36,438 nucleotides of DNA from Hyphomicrobiales bacterium (GTDB taxonomy: Bacteria > Pseudomonadota > Alphaproteobacteria > Rhizobiales > Beijerinckiaceae): assembly GCA_019247605.1 (NCBI GenBank), contig JAFBAS010000034.1, forward strand, positions 1-36,438, given 5' to 3'. The notes under the pieces were generated by a model that saw only the letters and a program-made list of their open reading frames with translations, was not told where the DNA came from and did not search any database. Each line of letters begins with the position of its first letter. Position 1 is the first letter of the stretch. A program made the position numbers and the translations under genes. Shown here piece by piece: positions 23,381 to 32,481 of the stretch.

Positions 23381-25192
23381 TCACCCGCCGATCTTTCCCT
23401 TTCGCGTCGACGCCCTGATGGCGCGCACCTCTCCATTTCGCGCGGGCTGCAGAAGCCTGCGAAAGCTGTCGCGCTTCTCGTGGATCGATGCGATGACCTC
23501 GCCCATCGGGACACCGATATCGACCAGCACGGCCTCGGAGAGCTGAAGGCTCGCCTCGATGGTTTCGGGCACCGCGTCGGTCACGCCGAGCTCGTAAAGC
23601 CTCGAGGCGTGGATGGCATCGCGGGCGCGAGCCACGATGGTGAGGTCAGGCCTCTCGGCGCGCGCCGCCCCCACGACATGTTCGACGGCGCTCGGCTGAT
23701 CCATGGTGACCACGAGGCCGCGCGCGCTCGCCAACCCGGCGCGGCGCAAAAATTCAGGCCGCGCCGCATCCCCGTAATAGATCGCCTGCCCCGCATCGCG
23801 CGTCCGCTTCACGAGCGACGGGTCCTGATCGATCGCGACGAACGCGATGTCATGCATGGCGAGAAGCTCGCCCACGAGCGCGCCGACCCGTCCGTAACCG
23901 ACGATCAGCACGCGCGAGGCCGCGATTTCCATGGGCGGTGCGAGATGAGCGAAGCTCAGCTCGTCTTGGCGCGGCGCGCGCGACAAAGCCTCGCCCAACC
24001 TGGTAAGGAGAGGAATGGCGAGCATCGAGAGCGTCACCGCGACCATCGCGCTTTCGGCGGTCTCGACCGGCATCGCCTTGGCCATGAGGGCCGCGCCCAA
24101 AACCACGAAGGCGAACTCGCCGCCCGGCCCAAGTAAGAGGCCCATCTCGCAGGCGACGCGCCACGGAAATTTGAAGGCCGGGGCCGCCAAGGCGACGACA
24201 AGCGCCTTGACGAAGATGATGCCGATCGCGATCGCGACGACTTCGACGGGATGCCCGAAGAGGCGCGAGAGATCGAGTGCGGCGCCGACCGAGACAAAGA
24301 AGAGACCGAGAAGAAGACCCTGGAAGGGCTCGATCATCACCTCGATCTCGCGCCGGTATTCCGTCTCGGCGAGCAGGAGCCCTGCGATGAAGGCGCCGAT
24401 CGCCATGGAGAGCCCGCTCGCGGCCGTGATCAAGGCCATTCCGATCACAACGAGGAGACAGGCCGCCATGAAGAACTCGGTAGAACCGGCCACGGCGACC
24501 ATGTGAAACAAGGGACGCAGCACCAGCCTTCCGGCGACGATGATGAGGCCGATCGCGAAAAGCGCCACCGCAAAGGTCACCAGCAATTGCCCTTCGACCG
24601 ACGTCCCGGCGCCTCGACCGAGCGCGCCCACGAGAATCAGGAGGGGGGCGACGCAAAGGTCTTGGAAGAGAAGGATCGCGAAAACGGCGCGCCCGGCGAT
24701 CGAGTTCAAACGCTTGCGTCCCGCAAGCACCGGGATGACGATCGCGGTCGAGGACAGGGCCAGCGCGCCGCCGAGCTCGAGCGCCGGCACGTTGCCGACG
24801 CCGAGCGCGACCGCGATTGCGGCGATGAATGCCGCCGACAGCAGGACTTGCAAGGCTCCGAGGCCGAAGAGCACGCGGCGCATGCGCATCAGGCGCTCGA
24901 AGGAGAGCTCCAGGCCGATCATGAACAAGAGGAAGACGACGCCGAGCTCGGCGACGGGGCCGATATCCTGCGCGTCCGCGATCGTCACATAGGTGAGCCA
25001 ATTCGGCGCGGTGCCGAACCCTCCTGGCGCTTGCGCCCAGCGGCCGAGCCCGAACGGGCCGAGCGCGACCCCGGCCGCGAGGAAACCGATCACCGGACTC
25101 ACCTTGAGCCGGCGGAAGAGCGGCACGACAACGCCCGCCGTCACCAGAAAGAGCAGCGCGTTCTTGTAATCGGCAAACGCGGTCGGGTGCAT
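23381..25192 (-). CDS. KefB/KefC-type monovalent cation:proton antiporter with TrkA-N domain
   Basis: This is a 603-residue CPA2-family protein. The first 390 residues hold about 12-13 membrane helices with family segments VIGFLAAGVALGPFGLG, ELGVVFLLFMIGLEL, LSSTAIVIPVL, LFQDLCVAPLL and GLFFVSVGAALDL. From about residue 420 a TrkA-N (RCK) nucleotide-binding domain follows: VLIVGYGRVGALVGELL, then AIDQD and YYGDAARPEFL. It probably exports potassium in exchange for protons, gated by a ligand on the RCK domain. The KefC glutathione-sensing role is not proven here, and no KefF/KefG partner is nearby. It follows the flavoprotein gene by 56 bases on the same strand. The C-terminal tail is basic (STRKGKIGG). 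Confidence 0.9.
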   Translation of the reverse strand: MHPTAFADYKNALLFLVTAGVVVPLFRRLKVSPVIGFLAAGVALGPFGLGRWAQAPGGFGTAPNWLTYVTIADAQDIGPVAELGVVFLLFMIGLELSFERLMRMRRVLFGLGALQVLLSAAFIAAIAVALGVGNVPALELGGALALSSTAIVIPVLAGRKRLNSIAGRAVFAILLFQDLCVAPLLILVGALGRGAGTSVEGQLLVTFAVALFAIGLIIVAGRLVLRPLFHMVAVAGSTEFFMAACLLVVIGMALITAASGLSMAIGAFIAGLLLAETEYRREIEVMIEPFQGLLLGLFFVSVGAALDLSRLFGHPVEVVAIAIGIIFVKALVVALAAPAFKFPWRVACEMGLLLGPGGEFAFVVLGAALMAKAMPVETAESAMVAVTLSMLAIPLLTRLGEALSRAPRQDELSFAHLAPPMEIAASRVLIVGYGRVGALVGELLAMHDIAFVAIDQDPSLVKRTRDAGQAIYYGDAARPEFLRRAGLASARGLVVTMDQPSAVEHVVGAARAERPDLTIVARARDAIHASRLYELGVTDAVPETIEASLQLSEAVLVDIGVPMGEVIASIHEKRDSFRRLLQPARNGEVRAIRASTRKGKIGG

Positions 25193-25248
25193 TCCTATCC
25201 CGTCAACGAGCCCCGAAGAGGCGCGGGGCGCTCCTGCGCATCAGGCGT

Positions 25249-26670
25249 TCACAGCACCTTGCCAGGGTTGAGGATACCTTGGGGGTCGAGCGTGCGCTTC
25301 AAGGCGCGCATGAGGTCGAGCGCAACCTTGTCCTTCACGCCGGGCAAAAGATCGCGCTTCATCTGGCCGACGCCGTGCTCGGCCGAGATCGATCCGCCGA
25401 ACCGAGCCACCACCTCGTAGACCACGGCTCCGATTTCGTGCCAGCGCTCGAGGAAGCTCGCGCCGTCCGAGCCTTGCGGCTGGAAGACGTTGTAATGGAC
25501 GTTGCCGTCCCCGACATGACCGAAGGCGAGCGTGCGCACGCCGGGAAACGATTTCTTCACGGCCGCATCGGCTTCCTCGATGAAGCGCGGCACGCTCGCG
25601 ACCGGCACGCTGATGTCGTGCTTGATCGAGACGCCCTCGGCCCGCTGCGCATCGGGGATCGTCTCGCGAATGCGCCACAAGGCGTTACTTTGCTCGATGG
25701 ACGCGGCAACCGCCGCGTCGTCGACCTCTCCGGCTTCGATCGCCGCCCCGATGAGCTCCTCGGCGAGGCCCTCGATCGGCGCATTCGCTTGCCCCGACAA
25801 TTCGAGAAGCACGTACCAGGCATGCACGGCCGCGAGCGGATCGCGCGTGCCTTGCCCATGACGCAGCGCCATGTCGATGCCGATGCGCGGAATGAGCTCG
25901 AAAGTCGTGAGCGCCGAGCCAGCGCCGCCCTTCATGCGCGCCAAGAGCGCAACGCCTTTTTCGGCGGACTGAAGGCCGCAGAACACCGTGACGTGCGAGG
26001 TCGGCCTCGGAAACAGCTTGAGCACCGCCGCCGTAATGATGCCAAGCGTGCCTTCCGCGCCGATGAAGAGGTTCTTCAAGTCATAGCCGGTATTGTCCTT
26101 GCGAAGCTTGGAAAGGCCGTTCAGGACGCGCCCATCGGCGAGCACCACCTCGAGGCCGAGGACGAGATCGCGAGCATTGCCATAAGCGAGCACCGCGACA
26201 CCGCCTGCATTCGTCGAAAGGTTGCCGCCGATCGTGCACGAACCTTCCGAAGCGAGCGAAAGCGGAAAGAGCCGATCGGCCGAGGCGGCCGCCTCCTGAG
26301 CTTTCAAAAGCGTGAGCCCCGCCTCGACCGTCATGGTGTTCGACAGCGGGTCGACCTCGCGCACCTTGTCGAGCCGCGTGAGTGACAGGATGATGGCATC
26401 GCCCGACGCATCCGGCACTTGTCCGCCAACGAGGCCCGTATTGCCGCCTTGCGGCACCACCGGCGTGCGGCTGCGTGAGGCGAGCGCCAGGAGCTTTGCG
26501 ACCTCGGCCGTGGTGCCGGGCCGCACCACGGCGAGCGCGCGCCCGTGGAACATGTTGCGCATCTCCGAAAGGTAGGCGGCTTGATCGGACGCCTCGGTGA
26601 GCACATAGCGCGCGCCAACAATGGCCACGATCTCATCGAGAAGGGCTGCGCGCTTAGGCTTGTCGAGCAT
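25249..26670 (-). CDS. FAD-binding oxidoreductase (D-lactate/D-2-hydroxyglutarate/glycolate type)
   Basis: This is a 473-residue flavoprotein of the GlcD/Dld/D2HGDH group, oxidising a D-2-hydroxy acid to the 2-oxo acid. The FAD-binding PCMH domain has PQGGNTGLVGGQ (about 73-84) and GSCTIGGNLSTNAGG. The C-terminal FAD-oxidase domain has the metal-binding HVGDGNVHYN and the SAEHGVGQMKR motif; these His and Glu residues bind zinc or another metal in human D2HGDH. The exact substrate is not deducible. The start at 26670 has GGAG about eight bases upstream; an in-frame extension to 26781 was rejected because it runs through the leader. It precedes the antiporter gene and may share its transcript. 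Confidence 0.88.
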   Translation of the reverse strand: MLDKPKRAALLDEIVAIVGARYVLTEASDQAAYLSEMRNMFHGRALAVVRPGTTAEVAKLLALASRSRTPVVPQGGNTGLVGGQVPDASGDAIILSLTRLDKVREVDPLSNTMTVEAGLTLLKAQEAAASADRLFPLSLASEGSCTIGGNLSTNAGGVAVLAYGNARDLVLGLEVVLADGRVLNGLSKLRKDNTGYDLKNLFIGAEGTLGIITAAVLKLFPRPTSHVTVFCGLQSAEKGVALLARMKGGAGSALTTFELIPRIGIDMALRHGQGTRDPLAAVHAWYVLLELSGQANAPIEGLAEELIGAAIEAGEVDDAAVAASIEQSNALWRIRETIPDAQRAEGVSIKHDISVPVASVPRFIEEADAAVKKSFPGVRTLAFGHVGDGNVHYNVFQPQGSDGASFLERWHEIGAVVYEVVARFGGSISAEHGVGQMKRDLLPGVKDKVALDLMRALKRTLDPQGILNPGKVL

Positions 26671-26787
26671 GACGAGGCTCCGGATCAATTCGCAAATAGC
26701 TAAACAAAGACATTCTGCCGTGCCTTTTATCTCACGGCGCGACGGCATTGCGAAGGAAGCCCCCGCGAAACGCCCGTTCAATAGCTT

Positions 26788-26856
26788 GTCAACGCTGTCC
26801 TCAGTTAGTCAACGTTCTTGCGCGGCTCGTCAACGCAGGCGGCAATCCGATCAACG
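26788..26856. repeat. four phased GTCAACG-type direct repeats
   Basis: GTCAACG occurs at 26788-26794, 26808-26814 and 26829-26835, and ATCAACG at 26850-26856. Start-to-start spacings are 20, 21 and 21 bases, about two helical turns, which places the copies on one face of DNA. They lie 118-186 bases upstream of the minus-strand flavoprotein gene. The gene-free gap is 26671-27078 (408 bases). Apart from this array and a weak 5-bp hairpin (27054-27058/27064-27068) after moaB, nothing was recognised in it. Open frames there lack protein-like composition. Confidence 0.45.
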
Positions 26857-27078
26857 TCTCGACGTTCCACGAGGTCCTCGATTGGTCGGCGTCATCTTCG
26901 TCACGCCAAGATGTGCACCAGCCATTTTGCGAAGCCCCGCGCACGGCTTTGGCGACCGAGAGGCACCTCGGCGACGTCGTCGTGGCCAATCTCGGCTCTC
27001 GCGACGCGTAATGTCGCGGCGAGCTTGGGCGGTCACGCGCGCCAATCGGGGCGGGGGAGGAGTTCCCCTGCTCGACGC

Positions 27079-27627
27079 TCAGCCGGCTTTGCGCCGCAGA
27101 TGCTCGTCGAGCCGCGGCATGATCTCGACGAAGTTGCATGGACGGTGGCGGTAGTCGAGCTGGGACGCGAGAATGCCCTCCCAGGCATCGCGGCAAGCGC
27201 CGGGCGAACCTGGCAGGACGAAGATGAAGGTGTTCCCGGCAAGCCCCGCCGTCGCGCGCGACTGAATGGTCGAGGTGCCGATCTTGCTGAAGGATATCTG
27301 GTGGAAGATTGTCGAGAACCCTTCCATGCGCTTGTCGAAAAGCGGCTCGGCGGCTTCCGGCGTCACATCGCGACCCGTAAAGCCGGTGCCGCCTGTCGTG
27401 ATCACGACGTCGATCTTCGGGTCCGCGATGAAGCCGCGCAGCTTCGCCGCGATGACTTCCTTGTCGTCCGTCACAATGGCGCGCGCGGCGAGCTTGTGAC
27501 CTGCTCCCGTGAGGAGCTTCTCGAGCGTCGCGCCTGATTTGTCCTCGTCAAGGGAACGCGTGTCGGAAACCGTGAGAACCGCGATGGTAAGCGGCAAGAA
27601 CGGGCGGCTTTCATCGATGCGCGACAT
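27079..27627 (-). CDS. moaB: molybdopterin adenylyltransferase / MoaB
   Basis: This is a 182-residue MoaB/Mog-fold protein of molybdenum cofactor synthesis, which adenylates molybdopterin before metal insertion. Signature segments are VITTGGTGFTGRDVTPEA (75-92), with the pterin/nucleotide-binding TGGTG, and LPGSPGA (138-144). SDTRSLDEDKSG near residues 21-32 is also typical. The start at 27627 has a GAGGA ribosome-binding site; an upstream in-frame extension reaches 27771 but would enter the promoter region of the divergent importer. No other moa or mog gene is near. Whether it acts as MoaB or Mog cannot be settled from the sequence alone. Confidence 0.92.
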   Translation of the reverse strand: MSRIDESRPFLPLTIAVLTVSDTRSLDEDKSGATLEKLLTGAGHKLAARAIVTDDKEVIAAKLRGFIADPKIDVVITTGGTGFTGRDVTPEAAEPLFDKRMEGFSTIFHQISFSKIGTSTIQSRATAGLAGNTFIFVLPGSPGACRDAWEGILASQLDYRHRPCNFVEIMPRLDEHLRRKAG

Positions 27628-27730
27628 CGGATCATCCTCGACGAGAAGGCGACCGGGCGAGTTGAAAGCCGATCGCGAAATCCTGATCGTTTGAAACCCT
27701 AGGGATCGCGCCCTCGCCCCGCAAGCCGCG

Positions 27731-27758
27731 TTGACGCGCACGGGCGAAAGGCTAGCAT
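27731..27758 (+). promoter_or_regulatory. candidate sigma70-type promoter of the second importer operon
   Basis: TTGACG (27731-27736), a 16-base spacer and TAGCAT (27753-27758) match the housekeeping consensus at 5 of 6 and 4 of 6 positions. The implied start of transcription, near 27765, leaves a leader of about 30 bases before the ATG at 27795, with GAGG just upstream of that ATG. The region 27628-27794 is divergent, with moaB on the other strand; no clear operator was found. Confidence 0.4.
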
Positions 27759-27794
27759 GCGACAAAGCCATCCAGGCTCTCTTATGAGGCTGTC

Positions 27795-29462
27795 ATGAAA
27801 CATTTTCTCGCGCTTTGCGCGGCCGGCGTTTCGGCCCTTCTCCTTGCCGCCAGCCCGGCCACGGCCGCCAAGGATCAGCTCACCATCGGGGTCGCGCAAT
27901 TTCCCTCGACGCTGCATCCCAACATCGATGCCGAGGTGATCAAGGCCTATGCGCTCGGCTTCGTCATCCGCCAGGTCACGGCCTATGATGCGAGCTGGAA
28001 GAATTCCTGCCTGATTTGCGCCGAGTTGCCGACGATCGAGAACGGGCTCGCGAAGATCGAGGATCGTCCCGACGGCAAGAAGGGAATGGCGGTCACCATC
28101 AAGCTCAAGCCCGATCTCAAATGGGGCGACGGCGAAAAAGTCACGGCGAAGGATCTGGCCTTCACCTGGAAATTGGCGCGCGACCCGAAGACGGGCTTCT
28201 CCAACACCCATCCGTGGACGCGCGCCGACAAGGTCGATGTGGTCGACGACACGACCGCCGTCCTGCATCTCGACAAGGTGCTTTCGTCCTATAACGAATG
28301 GGATCAGATCCTGCCCGAGCATGTCGAAGGGCCGATCTACGACAAGGCGCAAGCGAGCGGCGATTACATCAAGGAGACGGCCTATGCGCGCGCGCCGACG
28401 ACGCCGGGCCTCTTCGACGGGCCTTACATCGTCACCGGATACACCTCGGGCGCCCAGATCGTCATGGAGCCGAACCCTCATTGGGCCGGCACGAAGCCCG
28501 GCTTCAAGCGCATCGTCCTCAAGCTCATCGAGAACACGGCGGCGCTCCAAGCCAATCTCCTCTCCGGAGATGTGGACATGGTGGCGGGCGAAGGCGTCGG
28601 CCTCACGATCGATCAGGTGCTCGAGCTGCAAAAGCAGCATCCCGACCAGTTCACCTACATCTTCAAGCCGAGCCTCACCTACGAGCATATCGACCTGAAG
28701 GTCGGCAACCCGATTCTCGCCGATGTGCGCGTGCGCCAGGCACTCGTTTACGCAGCCGATCGCAAGACACTCGTCGACAAGCTGTTCCAGGGGATGCAAC
28801 CGGTCGCGGACACCTGGGTGAACCCGCTGAGCGCCGATTTCGCGAGCGAGATCCAGCACTATCCGTATGATCTCGCCAAGGCCAAGGCGCTCCTGGCAGA
28901 GGCGGGCTGGAAACCCGGCTCGGACGGCATCTGCCGCAACGAGAAGGGCGAGCGCCTTTCGCTCGAATATTCGACGACGGCGGGAAATCGCTTGCGCGAA
29001 TTGCAGCAGCAGGTGCTCCAGTCGAATTGGAAAGCCGTGGGCATCGAGGTCACGATCAAGAACGAGCCGGCTCGTACCTTCTTCGGCGAGACCGTGAAAA
29101 AGCGCGTCTACGGGGCGCTCGCCATGTATGCCTGGTCGAGCAACGTGAACGAATCGCCGAGCCGCACGCTGTCCTCTTCGCAAATCCCCACCGAGGCGAA
29201 CAACTACGGCGGCTCGAACTATATCGGCTATTCCAACCCGCAAATGGACAAGCTGATCGACGCGGCCGATCAGGAGCTCGATCCTGCGAAGCGCAAGGCG
29301 ATCTGGGTCAACATGCAGGAGATCTATGCGAAGGACCTGCCCGCGATGCCGCTCTTTTTCCGAGCCGAACCGCATGTCGTGCCGAAATGGCTCGCCGGCT
29401 ACACGCCGACCGGCCACGGAGATTTGAGCAGCTTCTGGTCGGAGAATTGGCACGCTCAGTAG
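27795..29462 (+). CDS. ABC transporter substrate-binding protein, family 5
   Basis: This is a periplasmic binding protein of the DppA/OppA family, 555 residues. A Sec-type signal peptide (residues 1-24, MKHFLALCAAG... with ATA cleavage) replaces the Tat signal seen in the protein encoded at 1772. Family segments include TLHPNIDAE, IKLKPDLKWGDGEKVTAKDLAF, GPYIVTGYTSGAQIV and RQALVYAADRK. Cys72 and Cys75 (SCLICAE) may form a disulfide in the mature protein; this is not general in the family. It is the first gene of a complete importer operon (binding protein, two ATPases, two permeases), 23 bases before the first ATPase. The ligand is unknown. Confidence 0.9.
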   Translation: MKHFLALCAAGVSALLLAASPATAAKDQLTIGVAQFPSTLHPNIDAEVIKAYALGFVIRQVTAYDASWKNSCLICAELPTIENGLAKIEDRPDGKKGMAVTIKLKPDLKWGDGEKVTAKDLAFTWKLARDPKTGFSNTHPWTRADKVDVVDDTTAVLHLDKVLSSYNEWDQILPEHVEGPIYDKAQASGDYIKETAYARAPTTPGLFDGPYIVTGYTSGAQIVMEPNPHWAGTKPGFKRIVLKLIENTAALQANLLSGDVDMVAGEGVGLTIDQVLELQKQHPDQFTYIFKPSLTYEHIDLKVGNPILADVRVRQALVYAADRKTLVDKLFQGMQPVADTWVNPLSADFASEIQHYPYDLAKAKALLAEAGWKPGSDGICRNEKGERLSLEYSTTAGNRLRELQQQVLQSNWKAVGIEVTIKNEPARTFFGETVKKRVYGALAMYAWSSNVNESPSRTLSSSQIPTEANNYGGSNYIGYSNPQMDKLIDAADQELDPAKRKAIWVNMQEIYAKDLPAMPLFFRAEPHVVPKWLAGYTPTGHGDLSSFWSENWHAQ

Positions 29463-29485
29463 GGCTCGAAAAAGCACGCCGGCGC

Positions 29486-30532
29486 ATGGTCGAGCCAGCG
29501 AACACGCGAGCGGCCGGGCCGGACGCGAGCCTTGCGGCACCGAGCTTTGCCGACGAGATCGCGGCGCGCAGGCCGACGCTTCTCGAAGTAAGCGGGCTCA
29601 ATGTCGCGTTCCCGCTCGAGGGCCGCGAGCGGCGTGTCGTCGCCGGTGTCTCCTACTCCATACCGGCGGGCCGCACGCTCGGCGTGGTCGGGGAATCCGG
29701 GTGCGGGAAGTCCATGACGGCGCTCGCGCTCATGGGGCTCGTGCCGGCGCCGGGTCGTGTCACCGGCTCGCTGCGCTTCGAGGGCCGCGAGCTCATCGGC
29801 CAGGACGAGACCGAGTGGCGCCGCCTGCGCGGCGCGCGCATCGCCATGGTGTTCCAGGAGCCGATGACCTCGCTGAACCCGGTGATGCCGGTCGGCCGCC
29901 AGATCGCCGAAGCCATGGTGCTGCATCAGGCGATCGATTGGGGGGCCGCGGAGCGCAAGGCCGTGGAGCTCATCGAGGCGGTCGGCATTCCTTCAGCCAA
30001 GGCTCGCGCCAAGGCGTTCCCGCATCAGCTCTCCGGCGGCATGCGCCAGCGCGCCATGATCGCCATGGCGCTTGCTTGCCGGCCGGCGCTTTTGATCGCC
30101 GACGAACCGACGACCGCTCTCGACGTTACCATCCAGGCGCAAATCCTCGATCTCATGCAAGATCTCCAAGCCGAGATCGGCATGGCGATCCAATTCATCA
30201 GCCACAACCTCGCGGTCATCTCGGAAGTTTCGGACGAGATCATCGTGATGTATGCCGGCCGCGTCGTCGAAAGGGCGAAATCGGAAGCGCTTTTCGCGCG
30301 GCCTTTGCACCCCTACACGCGCGGCCTGATCGCCACCTTGCCCGATCCCGCGCGCCGGGTGGAGCGCTTGCCGGTGATCGCGGGCGGTGTGCCTGATCCG
30401 GACGCGAGGCTTGCGGGATGCCGTTTCGCGGATCGCTGCCCGCTCGCGGATGCAGGATGCCGCGCGGCCGAGCCGTCGCTCGACGAGATCGAGCCCGGAC
30501 ACCTTGCGGCTTGCTTCAAGGCGCGGGCCTGA
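29486..30532 (+). CDS. peptide-type ABC transporter ATPase, DppD type
   Basis: This is a 348-residue ATP-binding subunit. All motifs are intact: Walker A GESGCGKS, the Q-loop MVFQEPMTSLNP, the signature LSGGMRQR, Walker B LLIADEPTTALDV and the H-loop FISHNL. The C-terminal oligopeptide tail has four cysteines (GCRFADRC, GCR, AACF), the pattern linked to an iron-sulfur cluster in a mycobacterial OppD. The start is uncertain: ATG 29486 has no good ribosome-binding site, and the first 25 residues are not conserved-looking, so the true start could be further downstream. The next ATPase gene begins six bases after the stop. Confidence 0.88.
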   Translation: MVEPANTRAAGPDASLAAPSFADEIAARRPTLLEVSGLNVAFPLEGRERRVVAGVSYSIPAGRTLGVVGESGCGKSMTALALMGLVPAPGRVTGSLRFEGRELIGQDETEWRRLRGARIAMVFQEPMTSLNPVMPVGRQIAEAMVLHQAIDWGAAERKAVELIEAVGIPSAKARAKAFPHQLSGGMRQRAMIAMALACRPALLIADEPTTALDVTIQAQILDLMQDLQAEIGMAIQFISHNLAVISEVSDEIIVMYAGRVVERAKSEALFARPLHPYTRGLIATLPDPARRVERLPVIAGGVPDPDARLAGCRFADRCPLADAGCRAAEPSLDEIEPGHLAACFKARA

Positions 30533-30538
30533 ACCGTC

Positions 30539-31504
30539 ATGCAAGCGCTTCTCTCCATCGAGAATGTGAGTGTCTCCTTCCCGCAGCCGAAGCGGTTGTT
30601 CGGCGGCCCGCGCGTGAGCTTGCGCGCCGTCGATGACGTCTGCGCCGAGATCGCCGAAGGCGAGACGCTCGCGCTCGTGGGCGAATCGGGATCGGGCAAG
30701 ACCACGCTCGGCCACGTGGTCGCGGGTTTGCGCAAGCCGAGCGCCGGGCGGGTGCGCCTGCGCGGCGCCGAGCTCAATCGGAACAATCGCGCCCTCGCCG
30801 GCCGCGCCATCCAGATCGTCTTCCAGGATCCGTTCTCGGCCCTCGACCCGCGCATGCCGGTCTCCGACATCGTCGCCGAGCCGCTGCGCATACAAGGGAT
30901 CGGCGGCAAGAAGGAGCGCCGCGAGCGCGCCGCTGTCCTCGTCGAGGAGGTTGGCTTGCCGGCCGATGCGCTCAACCGGTACCCGCATGAATTCTCGGGC
31001 GGCCAGCGCCAGCGCATCGCCATCGCGCGCGCGCTCGCGCCGGCGCCTGAGCTCATCGTCGCCGACGAGCCGCTTTCGGCCCTCGACGTCTCCATCCAGA
31101 GCCAGATTCTCAACCTCTTTCGCGACATCCAGAAGCGCGAGAAGCTGAGCTATCTCTTCATCAGCCATGATCTCGGCGTCGTCGAGCATCTCGCCGACAG
31201 GGTGGCGGTCCTGTATCTCGGCCGCGTCATCGAGCTCGCGCGACGCGAGGACATCTTCACGCATCCGGCGCACCCCTATACGCGCGCGCTCCTCGATTCA
31301 ATGCCGAGGATCGGCACGGGGCGGCGGCGCAAGCGCTCGATCGGGGGCGAGATGCCGAGCCCGCTCGATCCGCCGCCGGGATGCGTCTTCCATCCGCGCT
31401 GCCCGTTGGCGCAGGACATCTGCCGCAAGGTGGTGCCGCGCTTCGAGCCGCTCGCGGCGCGGCCCTCCCATTCGGCCGCCTGCCATTTCAAGGAGCAAGC
31501 CTGA
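30539..31504 (+). CDS. peptide-type ABC transporter ATPase, DppF type
   Basis: This is a 321-residue second ATPase of the same importer. Walker A is GESGSGKT, the Q-loop IVFQDPFSALDP, the signature FSGGQRQR, Walker B LIVADEPLSALDV and the H-loop FISHDLGVVEH. The tail GCVFHPRCPLAQDIC and AACHF again supplies four cysteines. It should form a heterodimer with the preceding ATPase under the two permeases. Its last bases (AAGGAG) form the ribosome-binding site of the first permease, and its stop overlaps that gene's start by one base (TGATG), so translation is probably coupled. Confidence 0.92.
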   Translation: MQALLSIENVSVSFPQPKRLFGGPRVSLRAVDDVCAEIAEGETLALVGESGSGKTTLGHVVAGLRKPSAGRVRLRGAELNRNNRALAGRAIQIVFQDPFSALDPRMPVSDIVAEPLRIQGIGGKKERRERAAVLVEEVGLPADALNRYPHEFSGGQRQRIAIARALAPAPELIVADEPLSALDVSIQSQILNLFRDIQKREKLSYLFISHDLGVVEHLADRVAVLYLGRVIELARREDIFTHPAHPYTRALLDSMPRIGTGRRRKRSIGGEMPSPLDPPPGCVFHPRCPLAQDICRKVVPRFEPLAARPSHSAACHFKEQA

Positions 31505-32457
31505 TGTTCGGCTTCGTGCTGCGGCGGATCGGGCAGACGCTCGTCGTCCTTCTTATCATGAGCTTCATCATCTACGGCCTCATCGGCCTCATGCCGGGCG
31601 ACCCGATCGACATCATGGCGGCTTCGATGCCGGGCGTGACGCCCGAGGTAGTCGCCAAGCTCAAGGCGATCTACGGGCTCGATCAACCGCTCATGCTGCG
31701 CTACTGGCGCTGGCTGATGGCGGCGCTCCAGGGCGACCTCGGCTTCTCGCGGACGCATTCGCAACCGGTGCTCGAAGTGCTCACCCCGGCGCTCTGGCAG
31801 ACCTGCAAGCTCATGATCTCGAGCTTCGTCCTCAGCGTCGTCGCGGCCCTGATCCTGGGTATCGTCTCGGCGCTTCGGCCAGGCGGCCTCGTCGATTCTG
31901 TCGTGAGCCTCTTTGCTTTCGCCGGCATCTCGGTGCCCGTGTTCTGGCTCGCGCTGGTGCTCATTCTGACTTTCGCGGTCGCCCTGCATTGGCTGCCGGC
32001 GAGCGGCATGTCCAATGTCGGAGATGGCGGCTTCATGGATCAGGTGCGCCATCTCACGCTGCCGGTGCTCACCTTGATGCTCGCCAATACGGGCCAATTC
32101 ACGCGCTACGTGCGTGCCGCGATGATCGAGACCTTGCGCATGGATTTCGTGCGCACCGCCTGGGCGAAGGGAGCCGACGCCTGGCGTGTCGTCATCGTGC
32201 ATGGCCTGCGCAACGCGCTCATCCCGGTCGTGACCATCATGGCGCTCTCCTTCGGCACCTTGTTCTCCGGCGCCCTCGTGACCGAGACGATGTTTGCCCA
32301 GCAGGGCATGGGCAAGATGATCTACGACTCGATCCTCTCAAACGATTTCAACCTTGCGCTCTCGGGCCTCTTGTTCGCGACCTTGATCACGCTTCTCTCC
32401 AATCTTGCGGCCGATCTCGCCTATGGCTGGCTCGACCCGAGAATTTCACTGGGATGA
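31504..32457 (+). CDS. ABC transporter permease, DppB type
   Basis: This is a 317-residue inner-membrane permease with six predicted helices. It begins with a short basic segment and a first helix leading to LMPGDPIDIM, then GLDQPLMLRYW and GDLGFSRTHSQPV. The ATPase-docking loop is FVRTAWAKGADAWRVVIVHGLRNALIPVV. The usual DppB end (AADLAYGWLDPRI) is present. The start at 31504 is decided by AAGGAG eight bases upstream and by the one-base overlap with the ATPase stop. An open frame upstream to 31381 lies inside the ATPase gene and was rejected. Confidence 0.92.
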   Translation: MFGFVLRRIGQTLVVLLIMSFIIYGLIGLMPGDPIDIMAASMPGVTPEVVAKLKAIYGLDQPLMLRYWRWLMAALQGDLGFSRTHSQPVLEVLTPALWQTCKLMISSFVLSVVAALILGIVSALRPGGLVDSVVSLFAFAGISVPVFWLALVLILTFAVALHWLPASGMSNVGDGGFMDQVRHLTLPVLTLMLANTGQFTRYVRAAMIETLRMDFVRTAWAKGADAWRVVIVHGLRNALIPVVTIMALSFGTLFSGALVTETMFAQQGMGKMIYDSILSNDFNLALSGLLFATLITLLSNLAADLAYGWLDPRISLG

Positions 32458-32481
32458 TTTCGTTGACATGAGCGCTCCAAA

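Noticed and set aside
26748..27011. Possible small gene in the 408-base gap
   Set aside because: The 87-codon frame has no ribosome-binding site or recognisable motif, and it contains the phased repeats.
27054..27068. Terminator after moaB
   Set aside because: The stem GGGGA/TCCCC is only five base pairs with no following T-run.
27699..29540. Long open frame (613 codons) on the minus strand
   Set aside because: It is antisense to the second binding-protein gene, with no recognisable motif and no ribosome-binding site.
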